From the NCBI GenBank assembly GCA_902651635.1, contig CACRSC010000068.1:124718-177173 (forward strand): DNA of 52,456 nt, written 5' to 3'. Position numbers and translations under genes: made by a program. Numbering within the stretch: the stretch's first letter is position 1; every line of letters begins with the position of its first letter. The DNA comes from Mastigamoeba balamuthi. Taxonomy: Eukaryota; Evosea; Mastigamoebida; Mastigamoebidae. Below the pieces are notes generated by a model. The model made no database searches. It was not told where the DNA came from and saw nothing but the letters and a program-made list of their open reading frames with translations. This document shows, piece by piece, positions 22,593 to 32,871 of this stretch.

Positions 22593-25500
22593 TCAGGAGG
22601 CAGGGTCTTGCGGCTCCTGCTCGCGGGCCCACTCGACGAGCTCGCTGCACATCCCCACGACGTTGGAGATGTCGGGCCTCTGCGAGGACTCCTGCTCCCA
22701 GCAGCAGCTGATGAGCTCGCCCAGGGCCGGTGGGATCCCGTCGCCCGAGGGCAGCGGCAGCCTGCGCCCCTCGGTAACGAACTTGGCGATGTCCCATATG
22801 ATCTGAAGGGGCAGTGTGAGCCAACGGGGCGTTGAGGGCGCGTCTCCGTGCCTTGAAGTCGTCGTACGCGGGGACCTGTGTGAAGAGCTCCCACAGCACG
22901 ACACCAAAGGAGAACACGTCCGCCTTGACGGAATACGGCTTGTTGCTCAGCACTTCAGGGCTCATGTCTGTGAACGGGGGTGAGATGCGGAGCTGCATCT
23001 GAGGGGACGAACAGTGAGGAGTCCCGATGCCCTTCGAGTAGTTGTGCGTCGCCTTGTCGATGCCAAGCCTCGAGGAGCCAAAATCTGCACGGCACATGGT
23101 GAGACGAATGCTTTCCGTCGGATCAATCCCGACCTGTCAGCTTGGTCACCACCGCAGCGTCTGGCGACATGGAGAACATCAACAGGTTGTCGGGCTGGTG
23201 GGCAAAATATTCAGTACAAATAACATAAACATAGTCAATACAGTGACAGACCTTGAGGTCGCGGTGCAGGATGTTGTTCTGGTGCAGGAAAGCAATGCCG
23301 CTTGCTGTGTCCAGAGCTATTCGTGTCTTGAGCCTGCCCATCAGAGTAAGCGTGAATCGACACCTGGCGGAGAAAGAGCACCGAAGAGGAATGGGATCAG
23401 GGAGAATGTTGGACAGCGGTCCAAGCGGCGCAAACTCCATGACCAGCGTCATCTGGGGATACTCGCAGATGCCGTACAGAGTAACGATGTCTGAACGCAG
23501 GGGTGGTAAGTTCTGTGAGAGGGCCTGGAAGGAGCTCGCACTGGGGTGGTGCAGAGCCGAGAGCACCCGCGACTCGTGGAGGTACTCCTCGGCCGATTCT
23601 GCCAGAACAGTTGCGAGCTTGTAGCATTTCAGCGCGACATCCAGCCCCTTCCACGTCTGCGCGAGCTTTGAGTGCTGGACAGGGAGTATCTGCACGGACC
23701 CCTCTGAAGACCGTCCCTGCTGTTCCTGCCCCGAGCTGGCCGAGAGTCTCGTCAGCTCCTTGAATTTCGCACACAATGAAAGGCACAGACCTTTTCTCCG
23801 GCGGCGATCTCGTCCCAGTCGATGAAGTACGACGGGTTAGCTCTCAGCTCTGTCGGGAAGGGGATGCAGGCGGCCCCGGCGTTCAGCGACACCTGCGGCG
23901 CCACCGTGATGGTCGTGGTGCAGTTCATCATCGCCCCCACGAAGACCTCGCGTGTCCCCCCGGGCTCTATCGTCCCCGACCTCGGCGAGAACTCGATGAC
24001 GTACTTGGGACTGCTCGCCACGGCCCACTCGAACGACGCGGGCTCGTCTGTGTGGTTTGAGATGGAGATGCGGTCGTGGTACTCCCGCTTGACCTCGAGG
24101 TTCCCGTCGGCAAAGTGAAGCTCCTGCTTGTCGATGTGCAGCCCCTTCTTGGCCCTGGACCCTCGCGGCAGCAGAGGGCTGCTCTGTGAGTCTGCGGGGC
24201 AAGCAATGTCGATGGCGAGTCTTCGCACTGCTGCTCGAGCGGGACGTTGCACGACTGGGCCTCGGAGCCGATCACGACGGGCAGCGCTCTTTCTCTCTTG
24301 GGCTCGCGCCGGCGCCGCGAGAGGGCGACCGCCACAGCCCCCGCTAGCGCCAACACAGCGACAGCCCCTACCGGCACCGCCACGGCCACGGCCACGACGG
24401 GGAACTCTCCGTTGTCCTTTGAGTTGGAGAAAAGGTACTCGCTGCTCGATGAGCTCGAGAACTCGCACTCGTCGGAGCTCAGCGCGATCACTCCGCCCAG
24501 TCCCGACTGCTCTCGGGGCGCTGCGCAGGAGCGGTGTCAGACCCGATTGAGTGCTCATGGATGTGCGCCAGTACCGACGTAGACGGTGAACTTGCGCGAG
24601 GGCAGGACCGTCCCGCCCAGGGCTGTGATGAACGTGTCGATGGCCGCGCTGCTGTTGCAGAGCGTCCGCAGCAGCAGCGCCTCAGACGGCTGCACGTAGC
24701 AGTACAAGCTCGCCGCCGCGTCGTAGTAGTAGCCGTCGGACACCTGCGCGCAGAGGCAGCGGCACTGCAGCAGCTGCGGGGGAGACGCCGAGCGGGTCAG
24801 CGCGAGCAGCGGATGCCAAGTGCCGCGCCTTTGCCTGCTGGTAGCACTCGGTCCCCGAGCTCGCGAAGACCGACTCCTGGGCCCACTGGAACGACTGCGC
24901 GTTGGCGCAGCACGCCCCGTTCTGCAGCAGCGACGGGCACCTCCCGGTCGCGCACGAGCAGTTCGTCCTGGCGCTGGAGCAGCTCTTCTCGAAAGAGACG
25001 CTCAGGGCGCATCCCGTCTGGGGAGACTCGCCGACGGCGAGGCCGACGCTCTGCGACGCGGACTGCCCCCGCACTCCGGCGACCGAGAAGAGCCTCTCGA
25101 CCCACCTGCGGGGCTGAGACTCGTTGACGAGCTGCGCGGGTGTGAGAAAACCCGACGGCAGACGCGCTCCCGCCCGCCCCTCACGCACTCTCTGCAGGAA
25201 GCAGTCGCCCTTGCAGCTGTCGTACAGCTCCTGGGCGCTGGCGCTGCTGAAGTACCTGAGGAGGCAGAGGCCAGTGAGGGCTTGCGGGGACTCGGTCCCG
25301 AAGCGGAATCGCACGTGGTCGCGTTGGCCGCCGACCGCACAGTCGAGAAGGCCGCGGTCATCGACCCCGTCGTCGCGCAGAAGAACCGCTCGACGTTGGC
25401 CCTGCAGCACGTGTCCCACGCCACCCCGCTCACCACGTCGCGCACCTGGCCGCCCCGGTCCGAGACCCACGTCAGACGCGCCTCCAGGTGCATTTCAGGC

Positions 25501-25838
25501 GAGGCATAATCGGCACCGATTGCCAGGTCTGGTAGTCTGAGTTTGAGCAGCTGCTGACGCCGTCGTACAAGCAGCACAGGCCATCACGGACCTCCGCGGG
25601 CACCACGGCCTGCGCACAGACGTAGCGGTGAGGGGCAACGGCAGCGGCAGCGGTGGAGACGGCGCACGGGCTGCGAGAGAGTGAGCGGGCAGAGCGAAGT
25701 GTCCGCGGCCGCAGTGCACTGAGAGCCGTCGGCCCGGAGGCTCCGGAACGAGTGGCGGCGCTCGGGGTCGAGCGGGGAGGCCAGGGGCACGCTGCAGAGC
25801 GAGGCCGCGAGCAGCAGAGCCCGCACAACAAACAGCAT
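22593..25838 (-). CDS. receptor-like TKL protein kinase, second type
   Basis: Fifteen exons, about 836 residues: 25838-25720, 25670-25588, 25528-25315, 25255-25189, 25131-24835, 24773-24575, 24520-~24229, ~24181-23791, 23735-23700, 23656-23542, 23490-23252, 23194-23134, 23084-23013, 22967-22852 and 22802-22593. A signal peptide (MLFVVRALLLAASLCSVPLA) leads a Cys-rich ectodomain unlike the CWC modules of the other receptor. Then come one membrane span (VAVPVGAVAVLALAGAVAVAL) followed by SRRRREPKRER, an MSP/ASH-like beta domain ending in DWDEI, and the kinase. Catalytic motifs are GAGTAGTV, VALK, HRDLKPDN, DFG and, across an intron, MSPE, so it should be active. Two introns (24834-24774, 22851-22803) are GC-AG. 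The intron near 24228-24182 has more than one frame-compatible solution, and the 25587-25529 intron is the least certain. Ligand and substrate unknown. Confidence 0.85.
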
Positions 25839-26264
25839 TGGCACTTTCGGACCTCAGCTGCGCTCACAGTCTTTTTTTGGCTCTGCGGAAAATCGCCTGT
25901 GGCGAAGTCCGCGGATACACGGCCAAACGGAACTCAGCAAGCCTCCGGGGATCGGGCGCCCACAGGGGCCGACGGGCAAAGGAGCGCAGGTCCCGACGGC
26001 CATCCGGCGGCCGCGGGCAGCGGAGGCCCCCGGGCGGTGGTTTGATGGAGATATCTCGGCGATATGCCCCCGATCGGGCAACGCAGATCTGATAAATAGA
26101 TTTCTCAGCAGAACAACAAAAGATATCACGGCGGTACCTCAAAATTCTCGGAAATCTAATTAAGGAGCCCGTTTTTTCAAAAAACACAGCAGCGCTGTTG
26201 GCGAACACACCGAGAGAACCGACGGCCCCACACCGCCACCCCACGGGCGCCCACGACCCCCCCG
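25839..26264. promoter_or_regulatory. divergent promoter region between receptor kinase and Sel1 gene
   Basis: 426 bp between divergent starts. The centre is AT-rich (26085-26185) with GATATC- and GATATCTC-like repeats at 26049, 26062 and 26121, plus a TTTTTTC run before the plus-strand gene. These are candidate elements only; no known motif is assigned. Confidence 0.3.
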
Positions 26265-27653
26265 ATGTCCGAGGCAGACGTAGAGGACCCCGACGGCCGC
26301 TCGTCGCTCCCCAAGCGCCCGCGGCGCTCGCCGCCCGACGACGACCGCAAGCGCCCGCGCACTCTGCACGCAGCTCCCGCTCCCGGCGCCTGCGCGGCCC
26401 CGGGCGAGCCCTCGGGCCCCGAGGACACCTCGCCCTCGCCGGACCCGGCGTCGGACGCGACCGAAAACGACTACCGGCTGGCGTTAGCGCTCGACACGGA
26501 GGAGGCGATGAGCGACGCCGCTGAGTCGCTCTACCGCGTCGCCGCCGCCCGCGGACACGTCAGAGCGATGGCCGAGCTCGGGCACGGGCTCGTCGCGCGG
26601 GCCCGCACGCCCGCGGAGGCCGCCGAGGGAGCGCGGTGGCTCGCGGAGTCCGCGGACCGCGGAGACGCTGCCGCGCACTGGCTGCTGGGCCGCTGCCTCT
26701 GGTCCGCGCTCTGCGGGCTCGCCTGCGACCGGCGCGCGGCCTTCGCGCACTGGCGCGCGGCCGCGGACGCGGGCGAGGGCCGGGCGCTGTTCGAGCTGGC
26801 GCTGTGCTACGCGCTGGGCGACGGCGTCCGCGAGGACCGCGCAGAGGCCGCGGAGCTGTTCCGCGCGTCCGCGGAGCTCGGGGTCCCCGCGGCGATGCTG
26901 CAGGCCGGCGAGTGCTGCCTCTGCGGCGACGGCGTCGCCCGCGACGAGCCCGCGGCCCTCGAGTGGTTCGCGCGCGCGCGGGCCGCGGGCAGCGCTGAGG
27001 CCGCGTACCGCCTGGCCTGCTGCTACGAGGAGGGCGTCGGCGCCCCCGCGGACCTCCGCGCCTGCGTGGCGCTGCTGCGCGAGGCCAGCGCCCAGGGCGT
27101 CGCGCGCGCCACCGAGAGGCTCGCGCAGATGGCCCTCGCCGGCAACGCGGCCGTCGCCCGCGACCTGCGCGAGTCGGCCGCGCTCTTCCGCGCGGCCTTC
27201 GCGCAGGGCAGCGCCGACGCGGCGCTGAGCCTCGCGGAGCTCGCCACGCAGGTCGCGGGCTTCCCGGTGCCCGCGGCCGACGTCGCCGCGATGCTGCTGC
27301 AGGTCGCCGAGGGCCCCGAGGCCCCGCAGAGGGCCGGCGAGGCGTTCCTGATGCTGCACGCCGTCTACGAGCGCGAGGACCCGCAGGCTGCGCTGCTGTA
27401 CCTCCGCAAGGCCGCCGCCTGCGGCCACGCGCACGCCAGGATGCTGCTGGGCTGCTGGTGCCTGCAGCCGGGCGAGGGCATGGACGTGCGCCAGGGCGTG
27501 GCGCTGCTGCGTGGGGGCGGCATGTCTGCGCGCGACCTGCGCGTGCAGGCGCTGGGAGAGGACGACGACGCGGCGGACGACGTCGTCGTGGCGACTGACG
27601 GAGACGAGTGGGAGGGTGAGGGCCAGGAGGGGGATGAGGAGGTGTTCCTGTGA
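26265..27653 (+). CDS. Sel1-repeat (TPR-like) protein, possibly nuclear
   Basis: A single exon of 462 residues. After a basic, Pro-rich N-terminus with NLS-like clusters (PKRPRRSPPDDDRKRPR), about eight Sel1-like repeats follow. Each pairs two helices, for example AAELFRASAELGVPAAMLQA and LLYLRKAAACGHAHARMLLG, often with a GDGV turn. The C-terminus is an acidic tail. Sel1 solenoids are protein adaptors; no partner can be inferred here. The ATG is the first in frame and lies just inside a short 5' leader. An (AAAAC)n tract at 27700-27724 follows the stop. The 3' third of the gene lies inside a 1.4 kb direct repeat, where it is nearly identical to 28543-29062. Confidence 0.88.
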   Translation: MSEADVEDPDGRSSLPKRPRRSPPDDDRKRPRTLHAAPAPGACAAPGEPSGPEDTSPSPDPASDATENDYRLALALDTEEAMSDAAESLYRVAAARGHVRAMAELGHGLVARARTPAEAAEGARWLAESADRGDAAAHWLLGRCLWSALCGLACDRRAAFAHWRAAADAGEGRALFELALCYALGDGVREDRAEAAELFRASAELGVPAAMLQAGECCLCGDGVARDEPAALEWFARARAAGSAEAAYRLACCYEEGVGAPADLRACVALLREASAQGVARATERLAQMALAGNAAVARDLRESAALFRAAFAQGSADAALSLAELATQVAGFPVPAADVAAMLLQVAEGPEAPQRAGEAFLMLHAVYEREDPQAALLYLRKAAACGHAHARMLLGCWCLQPGEGMDVRQGVALLRGGGMSARDLRVQALGEDDDAADDVVVATDGDEWEGEGQEGDEEVFL

Positions 27654-28541
27654 GTGTCCAGAAACGAGTACGTCTAACGACAAGCAAACAACTCAGGGCA
27701 AACAAAACAAAACAAAACAAAACACACATAAACAGCGGAAAACAAACAAAATCAAACAATCCAGAATTCGGATTGTTTCAGAATGTACCGTGGCGGCTTG
27801 GTGCCAGTGAGCAAGCTTTGGAAACTATCGCATAAGAGAAAGACCCAGCACACAGATTGCAAGAGCACTCAGCCCTCTGGCGCTGCTGCTCGTCCCCTGC
27901 TCCAGTGTCGAACGAGGAACCAAACAACGCGCATCCACTTTTCTGAATTGAAGTCGACAAGCCTACTTTGTGACTCGGCGCCGTCGGGCTTTTGGACAAG
28001 CTGTGGACGTCGTAGTTCGATCGTTGGCATTCTCATCTCTCATCGACGATCTCTGGCCGACATGCGGCGGCCGAGCGCTTCGGTGCACACGAGCGCACTG
28101 CTAACCGCTCACCCAACGGCCCAGCCACCGCGTAGAAGTTGCCAAGCGCCCGGCAGCCTCGATACCAGAGCCACCTCGACGCGCCCATTTCCTCCATAAT
28201 TCACTCCCCCCCACCGCAGCAGCAGCAGAGGTGGGGCCAGGTCGAGGCATCGCCCGTCCGGTGGGAGATATTGCCGGGTGAACCTCTGATCCCCCTTGAC
28301 GTCGGAGGGCCCCCTGATGTGGGCGGTATCTGTGGCCGTTGTGCACTGTTGTTGCACAACCAACGCGAGAGAAAAACCAATGCCGGCTGCATCTTTCGTT
28401 GATGTGCGCCCCAGCATGGCCACGGCCGTTGGTCTCTATTGTCCACTGACGTCTCGCGTGTCAACTCGGCGAACGGCCCCCGCCCACCGCCGAGGCTATT
28501 TGTTTTGTTCATCGAGTCAGTAACAGCTCCATACACCCACA
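27134..28541. repeat. 1.4 kb direct repeat, copy 1
   Basis: This stretch (3' third of the Sel1 gene plus downstream flank) recurs at 28543-29949. I see roughly ten substitutions and one single-base indel between copies, for example GTCGCCGCG versus GTCGTCGCG in the coding part. Copy 1 ends directly at the single N at 28542, on the base that corresponds to the A of the esterase start codon in copy 2. No gene is visible in its non-coding part (27654-28541). Confidence 0.93.
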
Positions 28542-28542
28542 N
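28542..28542. other. single-N assembly gap
   Basis: The only ambiguous base in the window. It sits exactly at the junction of the two copies of the 1.4 kb direct repeat, which is what an unmerged contig join would look like. Confidence 0.95.
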
Positions 28543-29062
28543 CCTCGCCGGCAACGCGGCCGTCGCCCGCGACCTGCGCGAGTCGGCCGCGCTCTTCCGC
28601 GCGGCCTTCGCGCAGGGCAGCGCCGACGCGGCGCTGAGCCTCGCGGAGCTCGCCACGCAGGTCGCGGGCTTCCCGGTGCCCGCGGCCGACGTCGTCGCGA
28701 TGCTGCTGCAGGTCGCCGAGGGCCCCGAGGCCCCGCAGAGGGCCGGCGAGGCGTTCCTGATGCTGCACGCCGTCTACGAGCGCGAGGACCCGCAGGCTGC
28801 GCTGCTGTACCTCCGCAAGGCCGCCGCCTGCGGCCACGCGCACGCCAGGATGCTGCTGGGCTGCTGGTGCCTGCAGCCGGGCGAGGGCATGGACGTGCGC
28901 CAGGGCGTGGCGCTGCTGCGCGGGGGCGGCATGTCTGCGCGCGACCTGCGCGTGCAGGCGCTGGGAGAGGACGACGACGCGGCGGACGACGTCGTCGTGG
29001 CGACTGACGGAGACGAGTGGGAGGGTGAGGGCCAGGAGGGGGACGAGGAGGTGTTCCTGTGA
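28543..29062 (+). pseudogene. 5'-truncated copy of the Sel1-repeat gene (possibly an assembly artefact)
   Basis: In frame with the C-terminal third of the Sel1 protein: it begins within LAGNAAVARDLRESAALF and ends with the same acidic tail and stop. It lacks the N-terminal two thirds and any start or promoter. It either results from a tandem duplication or is the same locus represented twice across the N at 28542. The few differences, two of them amino-acid changing or silent in this part, fit alleles. Confidence 0.8.
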
Positions 29063-29741
29063 GTGTCCAGAAACGAGTACGTCTAACGACAAGCAAACAA
29101 CTCAGGGCAAACAAAACAAAACAAAACAAAACACACATAAACAGCGGAAAACAAACAAAATCAAACAATCCAGAATTCGGATTGTTTCAGAATGTACCGT
29201 GGCGGCTTGGTGCCAGTGAGCAAGCTTTGGAAACTATCGCGTAAGAGAAAGACCCAGCACACAGATTGCAAGAGCACTCAGCCCTCTGGCGCTGCTGCTC
29301 GTCCCCTGCTCCAGTGTCGAACGAGGAACCACACAACGCACATCCACTTTTCTGAATTGAAGTCGACAAGCCTACTCTGTGACTCGGCGCCGTCGGGCTT
29401 ATGGACAAGCTGTGGACGTCGTAGTTCGATCGTTGGCATTCTCATCTCTCATCGACGATCTCTGGCCGACATGCGGCGGCCGAGCGCTTCGGTGCACACG
29501 AGCGCACTGCTAACCGCTCACCCAACGGCCCAGCCACCGCGTAGAAGTTGCCAAGCGCCCGGCAGCCTCGATACCAGAGCCACCTCGACCGCCCATCTCC
29601 TCCATAATTCACTCCCCCCCACCGCAGCAGCAGCAGAGGTGGGGCCAGGTCGAGGCATCGCCCGTCCGGTGGGAGATATTGCCGGGTGAACCTCTGATCC
29701 CCCTTGACGTCGGAGGGCCCCCTGATGTGGGCGGTATCTGT

Positions 29742-29822
29742 GGCCGTTGTGCACTGTTGTTGCACAACCAACGCGAGAGAAAAACCAATGCCGGCTGCAT
29801 CTTTCGTTGATGTGCGCCCCAG
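29742..29822 (+). promoter_or_regulatory. esterase upstream module, gene 1
   Basis: Contains GGCCGTTGTGCAC (29742-29754) and TTGATGTGCGCCCCAG (29807-29822). Similar pairs occur upstream of both other esterase paralogues, with the second element 110-140 bp before each ATG. Also present in copy 1 of the repeat near 28334-28414. Confidence 0.5.
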
Positions 29823-29948
29823 CATGGCCACGGCCGTTGGTCTCTATTGTCCACTGACGTCTCGCGTGTCAACTCGGCGAACGGCCCCCGCCCACCGCCG
29901 AGGCTATTTGTTTTGTTCATCGAGTCAGTAACAGCTCCATACACCCAC

Positions 29949-31035
29949 ATGAACACCCTGATCGCCCTGACCGCGGCCCTGCTGGGGCTGGCGCTCTGCG
30001 TGCAGGCAGACTGCAACCTGCCCACGGGATGGTCCAACATCTACATCCAGAACCACAACAAGAACCGCCGCATACTCGTCTACCGCCCCACCCGCAAGGC
30101 CTCGACCGCCAAGCCCGCGCTCTGGATGCACCTCCACGGCATGAACATGGCCCCCGAGGACTTCAAGAACAGCAACTTCAACACCGTCGCCGAGACCGCC
30201 GGCGCAGGGTACATCGTGGCGATGCCCGAGGGGACCAACAGGTACTGGGACTACACGGGCACCGAGGACCTCGACCTCTTCAAGGCCGTCGCCAAGAACC
30301 TCCAGGGCAGGGGCTGCGGCGACCCGCAGCGCACGTACCTCAGCGGCTTCTCGCTGGGCGCCTGGATGTCGTTCTACACGGCCTGCAGGGTCCCCGGCGT
30401 CTTCGCCGCGTTTGGTAAGTTAGGGTCCTCTGTTCGGACGTCGTTTTCAAACTTAACAAAATTTGCCTTTCGGTTTTTGACGCGTTTATCGGACTTCAGT
30501 TAGTCCTTTGCGTGTTTCGCGCGTGCCCTTTATGTCCGAACGTTTCTTCCCTCAGCCTAAAGAATCGTCGTGCACGAGCCGATAATTCAATTTGGTGTGA
30601 ATACCTGAAAAAAAGTAAATCGCAACCGCTGACGGTTGACTCGGTGCGTGCTCAGCCCCGTCGGGGTTCGCCAAGTACGGGAGCGCCCTGGGCGTGTGCA
30701 ACAACAAGGCGCCCGTGTGGTACTGGGCGGGCTCGACGGACAACATCGGGAACCCGTCGGGCAACGGTGCCGAGCAGACGTTCCAGTGGTGGGCCAGCCA
30801 CAACGGCTGCAGCACGACCGGCGTCAGGGAGGTCACCCAGCAGATCGGCTGGGCGACGCACAAGTGCAAGTACGCGACGTGCAAGGGCTCGGCCAAGGAG
30901 ACCAACGTCTGCGTGACGCAGGGCGCGGGCCACTGGTGGCACGCGGCGTCCGTGCAGACCATCTGGGACTTCTTCAAGAAGCACACGCTCTCCGGCACCA
31001 TGCACCCGCGCGACGCCGAGGAGGAGACCGACTAA
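29949..31035 (+). CDS. secreted PHB-depolymerase/feruloyl-esterase-like hydrolase, paralogue 1
   Basis: Exons 29949-30414 and 30656-31035 (intron 241 bp, GTAAGT...CAG) give 281 residues. It has a signal peptide (MNTLIALTAALLGLALCVQA) and an alpha/beta-hydrolase of the Esterase_phd/LpqC type. The nucleophile elbow is GFSLG, the oxyanion-side strand LWMHLHGMNM, the motif AMPEGTNRYWDY, and the late catalytic His lies in GAGHWWH. Such enzymes cleave polyester or aromatic ester bonds outside the cell; the substrate here is unknown. Unlike its two paralogues it ends in an acidic EEETD without a Ser/Lys-rich stalk or hydrophobic tail, so it should be a soluble secreted form. The family is common in bacteria and fungi; transfer is possible, but the introns show long residence in a eukaryote. 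Confidence 0.9.
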
Positions 31036-31538
31036 CTGGACCCAAGGGCGCAGAGAACGAGGCTGGCATGTGCTCTGTTCGCGTGCAGGTGGCCTCTGTA
31101 AACCACTGAGAATCTGAGCAATGGCACACAAATTACATTGCCGAACAGACCGTGTTGTGTCTCCTTTCCCCATTGGTTTGCAGCATGCTGCTGCTGTGCC
31201 TCCGCGTCCCCGCGTGATGGCCCCTGGGATGTCCACCCGAAGCCAATCATCGATCCGTGGGCCAGTTGGCGTTTGGATGATGGGGACCCCCACAGGCTTT
31301 CGGTTGACAAACGGTTTCTCCATTCCTGATGCAGCACTGTGGGCAAATCAGTCCGCCCACAGGCTTCGTTTGCCATCGCCAAGTCGGTCAGGTCGGAGGG
31401 GCGACAGGTGAACTCACTGAGAGTATGAGGTCTTGGCGCCTGTGGGACTGACAGCGCGGGCCAGGGATTCGTCTGCGAGTCTCCCCTCAGGACAGGAAAG
31501 TAGTTGGGACACAGCCAGTACTGAAACTCGGCCGGGGT
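31036..31538. other. intergenic, no gene seen
   Basis: Spacer between esterase paralogues 1 and 2. No ORF with coding character or recognisable repeat is visible; it presumably holds the 3' UTR of paralogue 1. Confidence 0.5.
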
Positions 31539-31648
31539 GGCCGTTGTGCATTAGGCGCTCTTGTTGTCTCGTTGCCACTGGGATCTCTGCTCTGGGAGAT
31601 GATCTTCGCTGCACCTCTGCTCCCCATAGCAGCTGATGTGCGTCCCAG
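31539..31648 (+). promoter_or_regulatory. esterase upstream module, gene 2
   Basis: GGCCGTTGTGCA at 31539-31550 and CTGATGTGCGTCCCAG at 31633-31648, the latter 112-127 bp before the ATG. It matches the modules upstream of paralogues 1 and 3. A GCACCTCTGCTCC block between them is shared with paralogue 3 only. Confidence 0.5.
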
Positions 31649-31759
31649 ACTGGCATACGACGTTGTGGGGACGTGCCTGCCACGGCCGTGCCGACCCCCC
31701 ACTCCCCACATTTTTGTGGCCCCCAGGAGCGATCAGAGCAAGACTACACACGGCCCCAC

Positions 31760-32871
31760 ATGAACACCGCAATCGCTCTCACCGCGGCCCTACTAGGGCT
31801 CGCCCTCTACGTGCAGGCCGACTGCAACCTGCCCACGGGATGGTCCAACATCACCATCAAGAACCACAACAAGAACCGCCGCATACTCGTCTACCGCCCC
31901 GCCCGCAAGGCCTCGACCGCCAAGCCCGCGCTCTGGATGCACCTCCACGGCATGAAAATGGCCCCCGAGGACTTCAAGAACAACGCCTTCCACACCATCG
32001 CCGAGACCGAGGGCGCGGGATTCATCGTGGCGATGCCCGAGGGGACCAACAAGTACTGGGACTACACGGGCACCGAGGACCTCGACCTCTTCAAGGCCAC
32101 GGCTCTGAATCTCCAGGGCAGGGGTTGCGGCGACCCGCAGCGCACGTACCTCAGCGGCTTCTCGCTGGGAGCCTGGATGTCGTTCTACACACTCTGCAAG
32201 CTCCCCGGTGTCTTCGCTGCGTTTGGTAAGTTGTAATGCCCCGTTTTTCTCATGGTTCCCTTTATGAACGTTTATAATCAGCCCCGTCGGGTTTCGCCAA
32301 GTACGGGACCGACCTCGGCACGTGCAACAACAAGGCGCCCGTTTGGTATTGGGCCGGGGCAGCAGACAGTATCGGGAACCCTTCGAGCACTGGCGCTGTG
32401 CTGTGCTGGAAGTGGTGGGCCAGCCACAACGGCTGCAGCGTGTCGTCGGCCACCACGGAGACCAAGACGATAAGCTGGGCGACGGTGCAGTGCCAGTACT
32501 GCCAGGGCTCGGGCCTCGAGACGGACGTGTGCGTGGTGAACAACCAGGGCCACTGGTGGCTGACTGGGTCGGAGCAATACATCTGGGCCTTCTTCAAGAA
32601 GTTCACTCTCACGAGCTCGGACTCCGAGTCCGCGTCGCTCAAGTCATCTTCGCACAAGTCATCCTCGCACAAGGCGTCGTCTCACAAGTCCGAGTCGCCC
32701 AAGTCGTCGTCACACAAGGAGTCGCAAAAGGCGTCTTCTCGCGCCTCCCGGTCGCTCACATCGACGCAAATCGATTTCTCGGAGGAGTGGATCCTGTCGG
32801 TCGGCTCACCTCTTTGTGCTAGGGCGGTTCCCGCACTTGCTGCAGTGCTACATCTCCTACCAGTGGACTGA
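31760..32871 (+). CDS. secreted or anchored PHB-depolymerase-like hydrolase, paralogue 2
   Basis: Exons 31760-32225 and 32282-32871 give 351 residues. The intron (56 bp) lies at the same phase-1 site as in paralogues 1 and 3. Signal peptide, GFSLG elbow and the AMPEGTNKYWDY motif are conserved; in place of GAGHWWH the late histidine is in NNQGHWW. A Ser/His/Lys-rich low-complexity stalk (KSSSHKSSSHKASSHK-type units) follows the catalytic domain. The C-terminus is moderately hydrophobic (LCARAVPALAAVLHLL) and could be a weak GPI signal, but it has diverged from paralogue 3 and may be degraded. Exon 1 is nearly identical to paralogue 3. Confidence 0.88.

Larger units (their letters stand above)
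28543..29949. repeat. 1.4 kb direct repeat, copy 2
   Basis: Second copy of 27134-28541. It starts inside Sel1-gene sequence and runs into the start codon of the first esterase gene. The non-coding part (29063-29948) holds the (AAAAC)n tract and the esterase upstream region. Confidence 0.93.

Noticed and set aside
23342-23375. Possible 30 bp intron (GTGTCG...GGGCAG) in the kinase N-lobe of the second receptor
   Set aside because: In frame without stop and shorter than any other intron in the window; kept as coding.
25240-25725. Apparent frameshifts in the second receptor kinase ectodomain
   Set aside because: Introns 25719-25671, 25587-25529 and 25314-25256 explain all frame changes with matching phases.
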